A model generated the notes under the pieces. That model was not told where the DNA came from. It saw only the letters and a program-made list of their open reading frames with translations, and made no database searches. Positions 33,801 through 42,704 of a DNA stretch of 64,000 nucleotides are shown piece by piece. The position numbers and the translations under genes are program-made. The stretch is from Zygaena filipendulae. Its lineage: Eukaryota; Arthropoda; Insecta; Lepidoptera; Zygaenidae. Every line of letters begins with the position of its first letter. Within the stretch, counting starts at the first letter, position 1. The stretch lies in assembly GCA_907165275.2 (NCBI GenBank), contig OU015673.1, positions 4,975,001-5,039,000 on the forward strand, read 5' to 3'.

Positions 33801-35526
33801 TAGTTTTATTTGTTATTTTAATGTTATAAACAAAAAAAGAATCCACTTGTTTTTATTATATTTACGACGTCTCAATTGTTGCAGGTTATATTGCTATGCT
33901 CAGAAGCATGTCAAATCTATTCGAGCGGTGACCCGGACGGTCCAAATGCCGGACAATAGGACCAAGTCGGTCCGGACCAGGGTCCATACGCACGTGCAAT
34001 CCTCGCCATACCACGTGTCGGACCACAAAGCGGCCATCACTGTGGGAATTATAATGGGAGTGTTCCTACTTTGTTGGGTGCCATTCTTCTGTGTCAATAT
34101 TGTCGCTGCATTCTGTAAGACTTGTATACCGGGTGAGTATCTACTAATCGAAGAGTTTTACTCTGTATTTAACCTCTCCTGAGTTTCATGTCACCTCACA
34201 CTGTAACAAAATATTAGTAGTAAGAGTAATTAGAGTAGAGAATTTGTACAATTGTACAATATAAAATAAACAAATAACATAAATAAATAAATAAGAAAAC
34301 ATGCATGGCTATATATCAATCTAATGCTTAACGGCCGTACTCAGAGTCGACTTTAATGATTACTTAGTTAAATATAGATTTTTAAAACAAAACTTCCGCA
34401 ATCAGACAAGTTTAAGAAATTAATGTTTATTCGCATTTAACTAATTAAGTTACATCTCATTAAATGCCAATTAACATTAATTTACTGAACATCCCATTAC
34501 ATTACATTCATTTACTCATTAAAGTCGACTCTGAGTGCATCGGTTAGACAGTGAAGACAAAATGTTAGGTATTGTCATGACAGTGAATTTAATAGTGTTT
34601 TTGTTAATAGTGTCAAATGCTTGATAGAAATAAAACTAAGGTTCATCACTTACCTAAATGTTCACTCTGACTTGGAAATCGAACACACTAACTATATAAC
34701 ATTTAACTGAAAATTTTACAGGGTTGAAAGTATACACCGTTAGTTAACATGTTGATTAAATAAAAATAATATTTTTTTTTTTCAAACAAAATAAATCAAT
34801 CAAAAATAAAACAACCTGTTAAGATGCTCACCGCTCAATCGCTTTATACACACATTGCCACGGGCCAGTATCTAAGTTCAATGACCTCGATCGAGCTAAA
34901 CAGTTGATCCATCGCTTGCTATGTGTGTGGCGCGTGCCTTGTATACGTATAAGTGCGCTACGTGTATTGTGTATCTTGTGAATCTAATTACCTATAACTA
35001 ATAATTTTTTAATGAACTTATTTTCCTCATATTCTAAAAAACTACCGAACTTATAATATTATTTTTTTCGCTTATCCTGTTTGTTATAACGTATACTTTC
35101 AGCCATGTAAATATTCGCAGTTAATTTTACCACATGTTATATACACGCTGTATATTCAAATCTTCAATTCAGTGGTGAATTGATCTTTGAAACATGACCC
35201 CCTTTGTGTTTGTTACAGATTTAGCCTTCAAAATACTCACGTGGCTCGGTTACTCGAACTCAGCGTTCAATCCTATCATATATTCCATATTCAATACGGA
35301 ATTTCGTGAGGCTTTCAAGAAAATACTCACATCGAGGTACCCGTTGTGTTGCGGTTATCAAAGTGTCAGAGCTAATACGCCAACGAGAAATGACAATTTC
35401 GTAACGGATTACGGCACTAAGACTTTAGTTGTGCGCAGGAGTGGATCCCTCGGTCTCTCCGCAGTGGACCCCACTCCGAGGTCATCGGCGGATTCGGTCA
35501 AACCGCTCAGGGACCACCACATCTGA
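21763..35526 (+). CDS. Dop1R1: D1-like dopamine receptor (Dop1R1/DopR family), 7 coding exons
   Basis: Seven exons (21763-21807, 22652-22742, 23829-24009, 28198-28326, 30799-31044, 33885-34132, 35219-35526) sum to 1248 nt, giving 415 residues and a TGA stop. Every intron starts GT and ends AG, and phases match across all junctions. Visible in the translation: N-glycosylation sites N2-W-T and N21-Q-T; TM1 N60; TM2 LAIAD with D88; TM3 C115 and amine-binding D122; D139-R-Y; ECL2 C201; TM5 serines S213, S214 and S217 before P221; TM6 CWVPFF 294-299; TM7 NPIIY 331-335; paired C357-C358 for palmitoylation; RRSGS 386-390 as a PKA-type site. Known for the family: plasma-membrane receptor coupling dopamine to Gs and cAMP in neurons. 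Assignment to Dop1R1 rather than Dop1R2 or octopamine receptors rests on remembered similarity around [14 protein letters not shown] and [12 protein letters not shown]. Introns are 844, 1086, 4188, 2472, 2840 and 1086 nt and full of mobile DNA. Confidence 0.93.
21881..22062 (+). mobile_element. Helitron-like repeat in Dop1R1 intron 1
   Basis: GAATGTGAGTTTATTTGTCG at the start, CAGGGGTATAGAGAAGGACG in the body and GGGTGAAACCACGGGGAACT at the end. It begins about 70 bp after the exon 1 donor. Confidence 0.6.
22434..22600. mobile_element. MITE family A, internally deleted copy in Dop1R1 intron 1
   Basis: About 167 bp, ending GGCTTGTTCC and GACAAGCCC. It holds the right-arm block (TTTTTGATTACGTAAAAAA) and the CRE palindrome TGACGTCA at 22448-22455. 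Its right end is about 50 bp before the exon 2 acceptor. Confidence 0.75.
22652..22742 (+). CDS. Dop1R1: Dop1R1 coding exon 2 (extracellular N-terminus to start of TM1)
   Basis: Residues 16-45. The exon carries the N-Q-T glycosylation site, an acidic run (EYEEDEDPD) and the first part of TM1 ([11 protein letters not shown]). Acceptor ATAATCAG ends at 22651 and donor GTAAGT starts at 22743. One base (G) is left for codon 46. Confidence 0.88.
23247..23543. mobile_element. MITE family A, copy in Dop1R1 intron 2
   Basis: Left block GTATGAAAATCAAAATTCTA, CRE palindrome TGACGTCA at 23390-23397, and right end GTCAAGTAGCC. It shares the left boundary (ATTCTCCAAGGTATG) with the copy at 39120. Confidence 0.8.
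23829..24009 (+). CDS. Dop1R1: Dop1R1 coding exon 3 (TM1, ICL1, TM2)
   Basis: Residues 46-106. It holds TM1 with GNILVC (N60), the ICL1 stretch [11 protein letters not shown] and TM2 [12 protein letters not shown] (D88, the sodium-site aspartate), ending at VNDLLG. Acceptor TTTTCACAG ends at 23828. The donor is the less canonical GTCAGT at 24010, fixed by the need for a split GGG codon with the next exon. Confidence 0.93.
24573..24767 (+). mobile_element. Helitron-like repeat in Dop1R1 intron 3
   Basis: TAATATTATAACGAGGTAAA near the start, CCTGAGTGACATAGGGTACT in the body, GAGCGAAACCGCAGGGGACA and GCTAG at the end. Confidence 0.65.
25556..25864 (+). other. Short unassigned frame in Dop1R1 intron 3
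   Basis: 102 codons. Residues 14-29 ([16 protein letters not shown]) look like a signal peptide, followed by acidic and basic stretches with KKR and RKK clusters, as in a small secreted peptide precursor. The last 25 codons run into the repeat that starts at 25798, so the natural end is unknown. No relative is recognised and chance is quite possible. Confidence 0.2.
25798..26668. mobile_element. Larger relative of the 27243 repeat, with a GC-rich core
   Basis: Starts AAAAACCGGTCAAGTGCGTG and GGGCTCCGTGCC, ends CCGGGTACGGAACTCTAAAA. Inside at about 26070-26150 is GC-rich sequence (CGCTCCGCTCATAGCGCTCG) unlike its surroundings. In Dop1R1 intron 3. Confidence 0.5.
27243..27655. mobile_element. 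ACCGGCCAAGTGCGAGTCG repeat in Dop1R1 intron 3
   Basis: It starts AAACCGGCCAAGTGCGAGTC and ends GGGTACGGAACCCTAAAA, the boundaries of a repeat that is common in moth genomes. It contains a GACAGACGAACGGACGGACG run and two copies of TGTTGTATGGGAGC. Class not established here. Confidence 0.6.
28198..28326 (+). CDS. Dop1R1: Dop1R1 coding exon 4 (ECL1, TM3, DRY motif)
   Basis: Residues 107-148 plus split codons at each end. It starts [12 protein letters not shown] with the conserved ECL1/TM3 cysteine C115, then D122 (ligand amine partner) and DRY at 139-141, and ends at RYIHIKDPL. Residue 121 before the binding aspartate is Cys (TGC); insect D1-like receptors as I recall them have Phe there. Acceptor TTTCACTAG ends at 28197, donor GTGAGC starts at 28327. 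Confidence 0.94.
28327..30542. other. Dop1R1 intron 4, mostly unassigned
   Basis: Contains a fragment of the 8515 MITE near 29290-29330 and an A-rich tract at 29548-29573. Otherwise plain AT-rich sequence until the Helitron-like copy at 30543. In intron 3, 24768-25555 and 26669-27242 likewise show nothing recognisable. Confidence 0.45.
30543..30783 (-). mobile_element. Helitron-like repeat ending 15 nt before Dop1R1 exon 5
   Basis: Starts on the + strand CTAGCTGTCCCGCGCGGTTT and runs to CAGGACAAAGCATTTTATAT then GTATAGA. The near-identical ends of the copies at 62903 and 63135 show that the boundary is at about 30783. Only TAAGTGGTTTCGCAG separates it from the exon. Confidence 0.82.
30799..31044 (+). 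CDS. Dop1R1: Dop1R1 coding exon 5 (ICL2, TM4, ECL2, TM5)
   Basis: Residues 149-231. It holds [10 protein letters not shown] after the DRY loop, TM4 ([18 protein letters not shown]), an ECL2 with C201 for the disulfide to C115, and TM5 SSCISFYLP with the catechol-binding serines. Acceptor TGGTTTCGCAG ends at 30798 and donor GTACCT starts at 31045. Both splice sites lie very close to Helitron-like repeats: one ends 15 nt upstream and one begins about 40 nt downstream. Confidence 0.94.
31085..31288 (-). mobile_element. Helitron-like repeat starting about 40 nt after Dop1R1 exon 5
   Basis: CTAAGCGTGCCCTGCGGTTT at the left, AGCCATTCTCAAGTTTTAGC in the body and TATATAGGTATATAGA at the right. Confidence 0.65.
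31326..31455 (+). mobile_element. Short Helitron-like copy in Dop1R1 intron 5
   Basis: TCCTTACTAGTATTATAAAA at the start; ends TTAACGCGTGCTACGCCACG and AGCTAAT. Internally deleted. Confidence 0.45.
31990..32135 (-). mobile_element. Degenerate Helitron-like piece
   Basis: GAAATCGATAGAGCCGTTCT and CTCAAGTGATACTCCGTC resemble the middle of the family at 31085. Weak. Confidence 0.3.
32299..33252 (-). repeat. Three 318-bp tandem units, each with a Helitron-like copy
   Basis: CTAGCTGTTCCCCGCGGTTT occurs at 32321, 32639 and 32957, a constant period of 318. Units 2 and 3 look identical; unit 1 differs at a few bases (GCCAGTG against GCCAATG, GGTTTCG against GGTTCCG). Each unit is one element plus about 100 bp of flank (CCCCTACTACTAATAGATTA). 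In Dop1R1 intron 5. Confidence 0.9.
33590..33755 (+). mobile_element. Degenerate Helitron-like copy in Dop1R1 intron 5
   Basis: TAATATTATAAAAAGAAAAG at the start and CTTACGAGAACTCCAAAATT near the end; 3' hairpin lost. Confidence 0.4.
33885..34132 (+). CDS. Dop1R1: Dop1R1 coding exon 6 (ICL3, TM6)
   Basis: Residues 232-313. It begins [12 protein letters not shown], then a basic ICL3 with several Ser/Thr ([17 protein letters not shown]), the family-typical [12 protein letters not shown] and TM6 with CWVPFFCVN, ending at CKTCIPG. ICL3 is short, as in Gs-coupled D1-class receptors. Acceptor AATTGTTGCAG ends at 33884, donor GTGAGT starts at 34133. Confidence 0.94.
34331..34543. mobile_element. 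MITE family C, copy in Dop1R1 intron 6
   Basis: Terminal inverted repeats begin ACGGCCGTACTCAGAGTCGA and continue with CTTTAATGATTACTTAG; the right end reads TTAAAGTCGACTCTGAGTGC. The interior block GCCAATTAACATTAATTTA is shared with the copies at 51138 and 51359. Confidence 0.75.
34694..35158. mobile_element. MITE family B, copy 2, in Dop1R1 intron 6
   Basis: Opposite in orientation to 2742-3205. The inner inverted repeats are at 34721 (GGGTTGAAAGTATAC) and 35090-35104, with shared interior (AACAGGATAAGCGAAAAA when reverse-complemented). The right end lies about 60 bp before the acceptor of the last coding exon. Confidence 0.7.
35219..35526 (+). CDS. Dop1R1: Dop1R1 last coding exon (TM7 and C-terminal tail)
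   Basis: Residues 314-415 and TGA at 35524. It holds TM7 ([17 protein letters not shown]), helix 8 ([12 protein letters not shown]), a CC pair for palmitoylation, and a tail with RRSGS and a Ser/Thr-rich stretch that could be phosphorylated. No PDZ-ligand terminus is evident (ends RDHHI). Acceptor TTTGTTACAG ends at 35218. Confidence 0.94.
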
Positions 35527-35608
35527 CAAGAAGATGGGAGTAGCAATAATGTGCTACTCAATAAAAGTGATGTTGTGTAGGCTTAATTACAGGTATATTT
35601 TTAATAAA
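35527..35608 (+). promoter_or_regulatory. Minimum Dop1R1 3'UTR with candidate polyadenylation signals
   Basis: AATAAA occurs at 35560-35565 and again at 35603-35608, 34 and 77 nt after the stop. Either could end a short transcript, but receptor 3'UTRs are often longer, so this is only a lower bound. Confidence 0.35.
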
Positions 35609-36856
35609 AAGTAATTAAAAATTGCTAACAATAAGATAAAATAACTAGTATGGTACCTATGTTAGGGAAATATTAGGGCCCTTACAGGGGTAAGTTTTTC
35701 AGTATTGCAACATATCCTTTTTTTACTTATTTTACCCTAGTTACATATTAACCCTATTTTAATAATTATTCTGCAATTTCGTTTTAGATTAAATACTACC
35801 TAGAAATATATGGTTTTTTTTACAGCGGGTGCCGCAAGTTTTACTTCTATAAAGGCTTTAATAACTATATTTCTGGATATGAAAAATGCATCAATGCCGC
35901 CGTGAAATTCAGAAAAGGCAATCGATTGTAGGAACTTTGTAAAACTTTTGAAATAAACAAATCTCCGTTTATTTTTTATTACTTGTGTAAATTGATTAAT
36001 TTAATTTTCAAAGCAAACGACTGGTTTAGGATTTTAATATTTTTTAATTAAGATTGTGTACTCACTGTGTCCATAAAAATAACATTTCACTATTTAAGAA
36101 TAAGGATAGTACGTAGGTAAGTTTAAACCTATGTTTCTCGATTTAGTAGGTATCAATAAAATCGTTAAGCTCATCAGTGTTAGATTTAACTATAATATGA
36201 TAAATGGAAACTTAAAAATAACTATCTAAAGTACTTACCTAGTTCCTTTTTAATTTTAATAATTTATACATATTTTTTAATCAAGTAAATAAAAATGAGA
36301 TAGTGAGAATTATAAGAAGCCAAAAAGACCACTTTTTATACAAAGGACGCGAGCTTAACGCGTGATTTTTTTTAAAGACGTAAGGTTTTTTAGTTATTTA
36401 AGACTATCTATACTATCTATATGCTCTATGGGTGTATATTTAAGACTTTCAAGTATACGATGAACAAATATTTAAAAATATATTCAAAATCAATAAATAA
36501 ATTACATAAAACATAAAATATCTACGTGTATGATACCTACGTCTCCATTTCAATTTTAATACTCTTTTGAATGTTTTTGAAACACCTGTGATAAATTAGC
36601 ATTTTTTTGTCCACTGTAGATACGTTGCTAATTATTATTGATCTAACTTTAGTATTTAAGCACAGTGTACATATCATTTAAAATGCAATCCCTATATCTA
36701 TATAAATATGTAGGTATATGACTTGGGATTTTTACTACCTAACAAAAGATGGCACGTCGATTCTATAGTTGACATGCGAATTTCAATAACTAGGTACATA
36801 TTTTCTCGCACTAAGACTGTTTTTTTTTTTATTCTTTAACCTTAATTATTTATGCC
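35609..36856. other. Sequence downstream of Dop1R1
   Basis: AT-rich, no frames of note. It could include a longer 3'UTR of the receptor; nothing in the sequence decides this. 37351-37877 and 38561-39119 are also featureless apart from a family C end fragment at 37808-37862. Confidence 0.35.
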
Positions 36857-37263
36857 TTATGCTACGGCTCCGCCTGCGTTAACGTTAACGTTGATGTTAA
36901 TGTCCAACTACGCGTTAATTAAGCCATTAAAATACGTGTTGGCTACATTTAGTTTGCAAAGTGCCGTTAAGCGTTAATTTCTGGTGAAATAACGCGTTAA
37001 CACAATTAAAATGGAGGTCGAAGCTTCAAACAGCTGTTTTTTTTGCAATGGAGGTAGAAGCAGCTGTAATTTTAGACCATTCCATTGTCGTATTTTTATT
37101 TTTCCCGCCAAAACAAAGTAAATACGGTCTTGCTCCGCGCGTGCGCCACGCTGAATGAGAAGGCGTTAATGTAGCCAACACCGCAAATGTTGGCCACATC
37201 TACGTAATGCCTTAATTAGCGCACTAATTTACGCGTTAACACGCAGGTGTAGCAGTAGCATTA
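36857..37263. mobile_element. MITE-like inverted-repeat element rich in GTTAA
   Basis: The left end TGCTACGGCTCCGCCTGCGT continues with TAACGTTAACG. The right end, reverse-complemented, reads TGCTACTGCTACACCTGCGT then GTTAACGCG. The arms are imperfect. About 407 bp, directly followed by a SINE 3' fragment. Confidence 0.55.
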
Positions 37264-37350
37264 TGGTGTTGCCGATGGGCAGCGGTAATCACTTACCATC
37301 AGGCGTGCCACGGCTGTCACCTGCCCGTTTGCCCCCAATTCCATAAAAAT
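37264..37350 (+). mobile_element. SINE/LINE 3' end fragment
   Basis: It contains GGTAATCACTTACCATCAGG and GCCCGTTTGCCCCC, the same terminal block as the SINE at 17479, followed by an A-rich tail. It abuts the right end of the inverted-repeat element at 36857-37263. Confidence 0.6.
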
Positions 37351-37877
37351 AAAATACTATTTTTTTTCTGCACTTGCGATAAATAATATTAATATCAGCT
37401 ATTTTTATTTTAACTTTCTGCCTAGGTTTTTATATTGATGAAATAATAAAAAATAGAATGGGGCCATACCTACCTATAGTAAAAAAATTAAAACTTCAAT
37501 AGATATTGACCCTGACAGCAGACTTTAATTTTATATTGTGTTCAACGAGTTCATTTGATTTTGTAGTAAAGAACGTGCATACTTCCATATTTAATATGAT
37601 AAAAGAGGAAAAAAACAGTTGAATTTAAATTTAAATTTTAAAATACTGAAATAGTTTAATAATGTGTGATTATAAATATGAATGTATTCCTTGCAGATTA
37701 TTTACAAACTACTAAGTGACACACGAACTAGTTGCCGTTGCTCAGTTTAGAACTTTTCAAAGATTTCGATTAAATAATTTTGTCTTGTCTATTTCCTTTA
37801 GCTGGTCGTTTTAATGATTACTTAATTTTAAATAAAGATTCTAAAAAGAAAACTGCCGCACTAATAATAATCCTTAC

Positions 37878-38394
37878 TAGTGATGGGCCGAGTACTAGAT
37901 TTACCGAGTAACCGAGTACCGAGTACTATTCGGTTTTACTTTACAGAGTACCTACCGAGTACTCGGCCGAGTAACTCGGTTCAGTCTTTACGAAGTTTAC
38001 CAGCTTAATGGCGTGAAAACAAGTTTGTACTCACGCCAGCCAACAAGAAACGGCAGTGGACAGTCATTAAATAAATATTACAGGTATTTTATAAATGCAA
38101 ATAGGGTTTTAGTGTTTCAACATTTGATCTGATTATAAAATTAAATTCGATGACGAGTTAGCAAATTTCAGACTCTTTGTTTTCTTCTTAAGATTGATAC
38201 GTTTTTAAAATAATAAATGAGATTAACTACTTTTTAATGTAGTTTTCACTATGAAATTAACCTAAAATTTTATTTAAAACGAGTACTCGGCAGTTGAACT
38301 GAGTTATTCGGTCGAATACGAGTATTAAAAAACCACCGAATACATCGAGTACCGAGTAGTAACCGAGTACTCGGCGCATCTCTAATCCTTACTA
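37878..38394. mobile_element. hAT-type MITE with 8-bp target duplication
   Basis: The left terminus reads TAGTGATGGGCCGAGTACT and the reverse complement of the right reads TAGAGATGCGCCGAGTACT. It is flanked on both sides by ATCCTTAC (37870-37877 and 38395-38402), the 8-bp duplication typical of hAT transposons. 517 bp without coding capacity. The interior repeats CCGAGTA motifs near both ends. It landed at the 5' edge of the Helitron-like copy starting at 38396. Confidence 0.88.
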
Positions 38395-38395
38395 T

Positions 38396-38560
38396 TATAT
38401 AAAAGTAAAAGTGAGTTTGTTTGTGTGTTACGCTTTCACGCTTTAATGGCTTAATCGATCAACACGAAGATTTGTACACACGTTGTCAGGGGTACAGAGA
38501 AGGACATAGGGTACTTTTTATCCCGCAATTCCCGCGGGTGAAACCGTGGGGAACAGCTAG
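38396..38560 (+). mobile_element. Helitron-like repeat with intact ends
   Basis: Starts A|TCCTTACTATTATA and ends GTGAAACCGTGGGGAACAG then CTAG|T. The body carries CAGGGGTACAGAGAAGGACA. It is shorter than 49145 by an internal deletion before the hairpin. Confidence 0.75.
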
Positions 38561-39119
38561 TTGAATATTTATTTTTCAAAACAAATACCTATATTACAAT
38601 AGTAGTACAATAGGTATCGTAACGAGAAAAAAACACAATAATGTGTTACAACATAGATTGTTAAGACCTCGTCACATAACATGGCAACCCTAACTGGTAC
38701 GGGATGAAAACAAGGGCTTCGACCGCATGGCACAAACTGATTGACGTTTATTTGATTAAATTTGTTTAACATAGTGACATGACAGGCAAATGACGATGAC
38801 AGATGACAAGATATATCCGATAGTTAATAATAATGTAGGTTAGTTAGTTAGTTAACCGAATACAGCGCAACGTGCTATCGTCGAAGTATTTTCCTTAAAT
38901 TTAAGATTCCATTTTTACTGGATGGATTTCATCCTTTTAATTGACTTTAACGATGCATACCATAAAAGAACAGGATGTTATTTTTCCGGATTTTAGTCGA
39001 TTCCATTCTTCCAGGTAGGATTCGTTTATTCCATCCACCCTGTACCTATTTTGTTTTGTGGAGACAATCGTGGATGTCTTAGTTCGAAGTGCCCTAGGAT
39101 ACCAGCAGCTAGTATTGTT

Positions 39120-39443
39120 GGGTATTCTCCAAGGTATGAAAATCAAAATTCTAATTAGTCCGTCAGTTAGAAAATAAAAAAATAATAGACACGTATTTTT
39201 TGATTTTTCAATTTAATGAAAATGAACATAGATAAAGCGCATTAAAGTTTAGGGTGGGGGACTCGTGACGTCAATATTCATTATAAGCGCCATACAAACC
39301 GCATTGAGTTGTGACGTCACGCGAAATTTCAACTAAATATATCTCTGTTATTTTTTGATTACGTAAAAAAAGAAAAAATACGTGTCCAATATTTTTTACT
39401 AATCTACACGACGGACTAAAAAAAAATTTTTTGTCAAGTAGCC
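39120..39443. mobile_element. MITE family A, best-preserved copy
   Basis: About 324 bp with left block GTATTCTCCAAGGTATGAAA, right end GTCAAGTAGCC and about 90-bp imperfect inverted arms around AGTCCGTC and GACACGTATTTTTT. Two CRE palindromes TGACGTCA lie at 39266-39273 and 39312-39319. Confidence 0.82.
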
Positions 39444-42008
39444 AATATTATGATACAAGGATATGTGTGATTTATTTGATTATAAAAACCGAAATAATGT
39501 TTTTTTTTTAAGTATCTATGATTATAGAGTAAAAAAAGTAAACAATAATAACAGAGGCGTATCTACTTTGCACTATGAAATTTTGATAAGTTTATGAAAT
39601 GTTTTATGTTAAATTTTAAAATTTAAATTTTATATGCCATGTTAGTTTATAAAATATTTATAGAAATAATTTCGTTATTGGTCACTACTATAAAGATATT
39701 AGTACCTACCTATTGTCCTCTACACTCATTTTACCTACTGTGTTTATAATGTTTTACCTTTAGCTCACAGGGTTTAATGAGTATAAGAATATAATAGTGA
39801 TGAAAATGATATATAAAATTGACGGGGAAAAGCGCTATATGAATTTTACTAGCTTTTAATAATCACAATATGCATTGTAACTTGTGTATTTTAGACTTAT
39901 AAAAAATGTAAGTTATGTAAGTTAGACTAGCAATAATATTGTTATAGGTAATTTGAATATTATGGGTACATATCATTATTACAACATTCCAAAACCATAC
40001 AAAGCTTGATACCAAAGTGTTAGAAAATATTTAAGTAACTATAGATATAATAATGGATGTGTTTTTTTTTATATTCCATCGTGATTTTTACTAACTGTAA
40101 TTTATTTGTGTTCGCTTTTTTAACGAATTACCTATAGGAACTTTTGTAAATATCTAATTTTTAAAGTAATCAACATCCACCGAACACTTTTGGGTATTCT
40201 ATTACGATATCATAAACCAAACATTATATTATGATCAACAGTTTAATTATTTACTTAGATCAGGGTATTACATAAAATACATTCCCTTTAACTACTACAT
40301 TTCCCATAAAATCCCAGGAGAAATAAGATCTAGATAATAATGTGTGAGATCCAGTTTAAATTACAGATTGTGTTAAAACCTATATACCTAGTACGTGGCG
40401 GTTGTTTGCGAAATTATTTTCGCTTTAAATATTTTGAACGCAAAATTTATAGCTGCGTGTATTTGAAACGTTAAAACGTAAATGTTAATCTATTTATCAT
40501 CGTTAATTCAAAACTCTGAATCCGCTGTCCGGGTCGAGCTTAAATTACTAAAATAAACAATTATTAAAATTTATTTCATTCAATTTTAACTCGACGGTAA
40601 CTCATTAAGATTCAATTTATATTGAGCGAGTTATCTGATGGTAGCTAATCTTTAATTTGGACCGGAGACTTATAGGTATTATTATAATACTTCTGTTATA
40701 AATGTAGGTGTACGATGTAATTTTTTTTTAATGAGCTGTAAATCTGGGGGCACGGCAGTGCCCCCGCCAAGACAAGCCAAGCGAAGTACAAGGGCACTAC
40801 CTACCTTTTCTCGAAGCGCTTCGCCTTTTTTGAACTCTTATAACTTGGGTTGGATTATACCAGATGAATAATATGCTCGGAATATGTTGTCAATAGCGGA
40901 CTTATTAAACATGTTTATATGTTTATGTGTTTTTGAATTGCACAGCTCTTATACTTTAGATTTTATTGATATCTAAAAACTCTGATTTCGTCACTGACTC
41001 ATTGACGATCATCAAAATTCTTAGGGTATTCCCTAATGTCCTACAAAGCAAATTTGGTATGTAAGTTAGTATTAGTACACAACAAAAAATGCTGGATGAA
41101 AGTTTGTATGAGACTTCCCCAATATTTAATTACGGTAGAGATCTGAAAATTGATAAAGGTCCTATAAATAATAAAAAAATATATGTAAAAACATAAAAAA
41201 AATTCATGAAATCCCACTAAAAACATTTTCATGTGAAATGTTGCCAATACAAGACCATAAATGACTGTTACTGTCAAAAAGTTATCACATCTCATATAGA
41301 ACCAAGCTCTTTTTTGCAGTGGTGGTTTTTTATGTAGGTAGGTACCTACGCAAGAAGGTCCTCCAATAGCTTCGAAAAAGATTTTGCCAACTATAGCACC
41401 AATTCAACTCGTTCAACTACGCTAAATGCTAATAAACTGCAGCAAATAAATTTATTCTATTTTACTGGAAATTGACTAAATGACTCATTAGCGAAAGTCC
41501 CTAAGAAGAAGAAATACCTAAAACTCCTTCAGTCTTTTCAGATCCCTCTAATGTGTAAAGTTTTCCATTAAAACCCTGTTATTATTGTTTATTCTTTCAA
41601 ATATTTTATATCTTGTTCGACAATGTTTTCAAAGACAATTAGGTCTATCGTTTTGTTTTTTTTTTATTCAATTATCCGTTGTCTGGATCTCATAAATATA
41701 AATTGGTTAGGAACATACATAACAGATAAGAACGTACTTAATTACGCTATATTATACGCAGTATCGAATTTATTTATCATAATTTCGTTATTAAAATGCC
41801 AATCAGTATTAAAGAAATAAGATTTTTTCAATATTTTAAATACCTATACATACGTAGTTATTATCCTCGTACTATATTATGTATCTATAGTTAATATACG
41901 TAAGAAAAAACTGTGTTTAGGAAAAGCGAATTAAAAGTAAACGACGTGTTTCTTCTAAGTAACTGTAAAAAAATGTTTCTGTTATATAATATTGATAAAT
42001 GGTTGGCT
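39444..42008. other. Gene-poor AT-rich DNA
   Basis: Apart from the hairpin repeat at 40745-40832 nothing is recognised. Frames at 41041-41295 and 41623-41820 are Phe/Ile-rich and typical of AT-rich noise. Confidence 0.45.
40745..40832. repeat. GGGGGCACGGCAGTGCCCCC hairpin repeat fragment
   Basis: A short GC-rich hairpin followed by CGCCAAG and CTCGAAGCGCTTCGCC, a recurrent moth repeat by memory. It stands out against AT-rich flanks. Confidence 0.4.
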
Positions 42009-42290
42009 TTAAATAAGGTAGGTATATGAAGTCGTCGGAATATTGTATAATTCGTCATTTTGCAAATAACCGGTGAGTGGTAGGTAAGCATCGCAATCAC
42101 GTACATTGACTCTGTTGCGGTCAAAATAGCGGAATTTTCTGTCTTTGCAATAATACAAAAAGCCGTTTGCAAGCGGAGGAACTATACAATTTTCCTGCGG
42201 CATGTCTTTTATGTCACAACTCACAAATTCGTCGAACGGACTGTTCAACCAAATGTCGTAAATTTTAATATTATAGTAAGTACAGTACTA
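42009..42290 (-). other. Unassigned frame of protein-like composition
   Basis: Read from a stop near 42290 to the stop at 42009, the frame gives about 90 residues. It has four cysteines in the core (FVSCDIK, ENCIVPP, YYCKDRK, VRDCDAY) and varied composition unlike the low-complexity frames around it. There is no convincing ATG; the first common start is TTG at 42248. A possible acceptor precedes residue S (TTGAACAG) and a possible donor GTACGT follows RNRVN. I do not recognise the family. It could be one exon of a gene, a decayed mobile-element gene, or chance. Confidence 0.3.
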
Positions 42291-42704
42291 TATAATAAAA
42301 AACTATGATGTGAGATTCTAGTCAAGAATTAAGAAATAAAGATATTTAAACGCAATAACGCACCGGATTTCATTACACCTATGCTATCTCATTCTGATTA
42401 CTGATTAAACTCTACATAATTCTATAGTTTACCTGATTTACTTGGTACCTACCTACGTAACTTTGGTTGCGATTAATAAATAAATTGATCATTGACAGTT
42501 ACAATCTTTGAAGTATAGGTACATGTTGATTTTGGTTGAATACTAGAAATTGTAGGTGTCAAAACGTTCATGTGTTATCGCAAAACTACCATATTTCCGA
42601 TTGAAATCGAAAAACGATAGCGTCGAAAGTTATGTAATTGCCCTACTGATCCACTTATGAGTCTGCAACGAACAACATTTCTAGCGCATAAAAGCGCGTG
42701 CATG

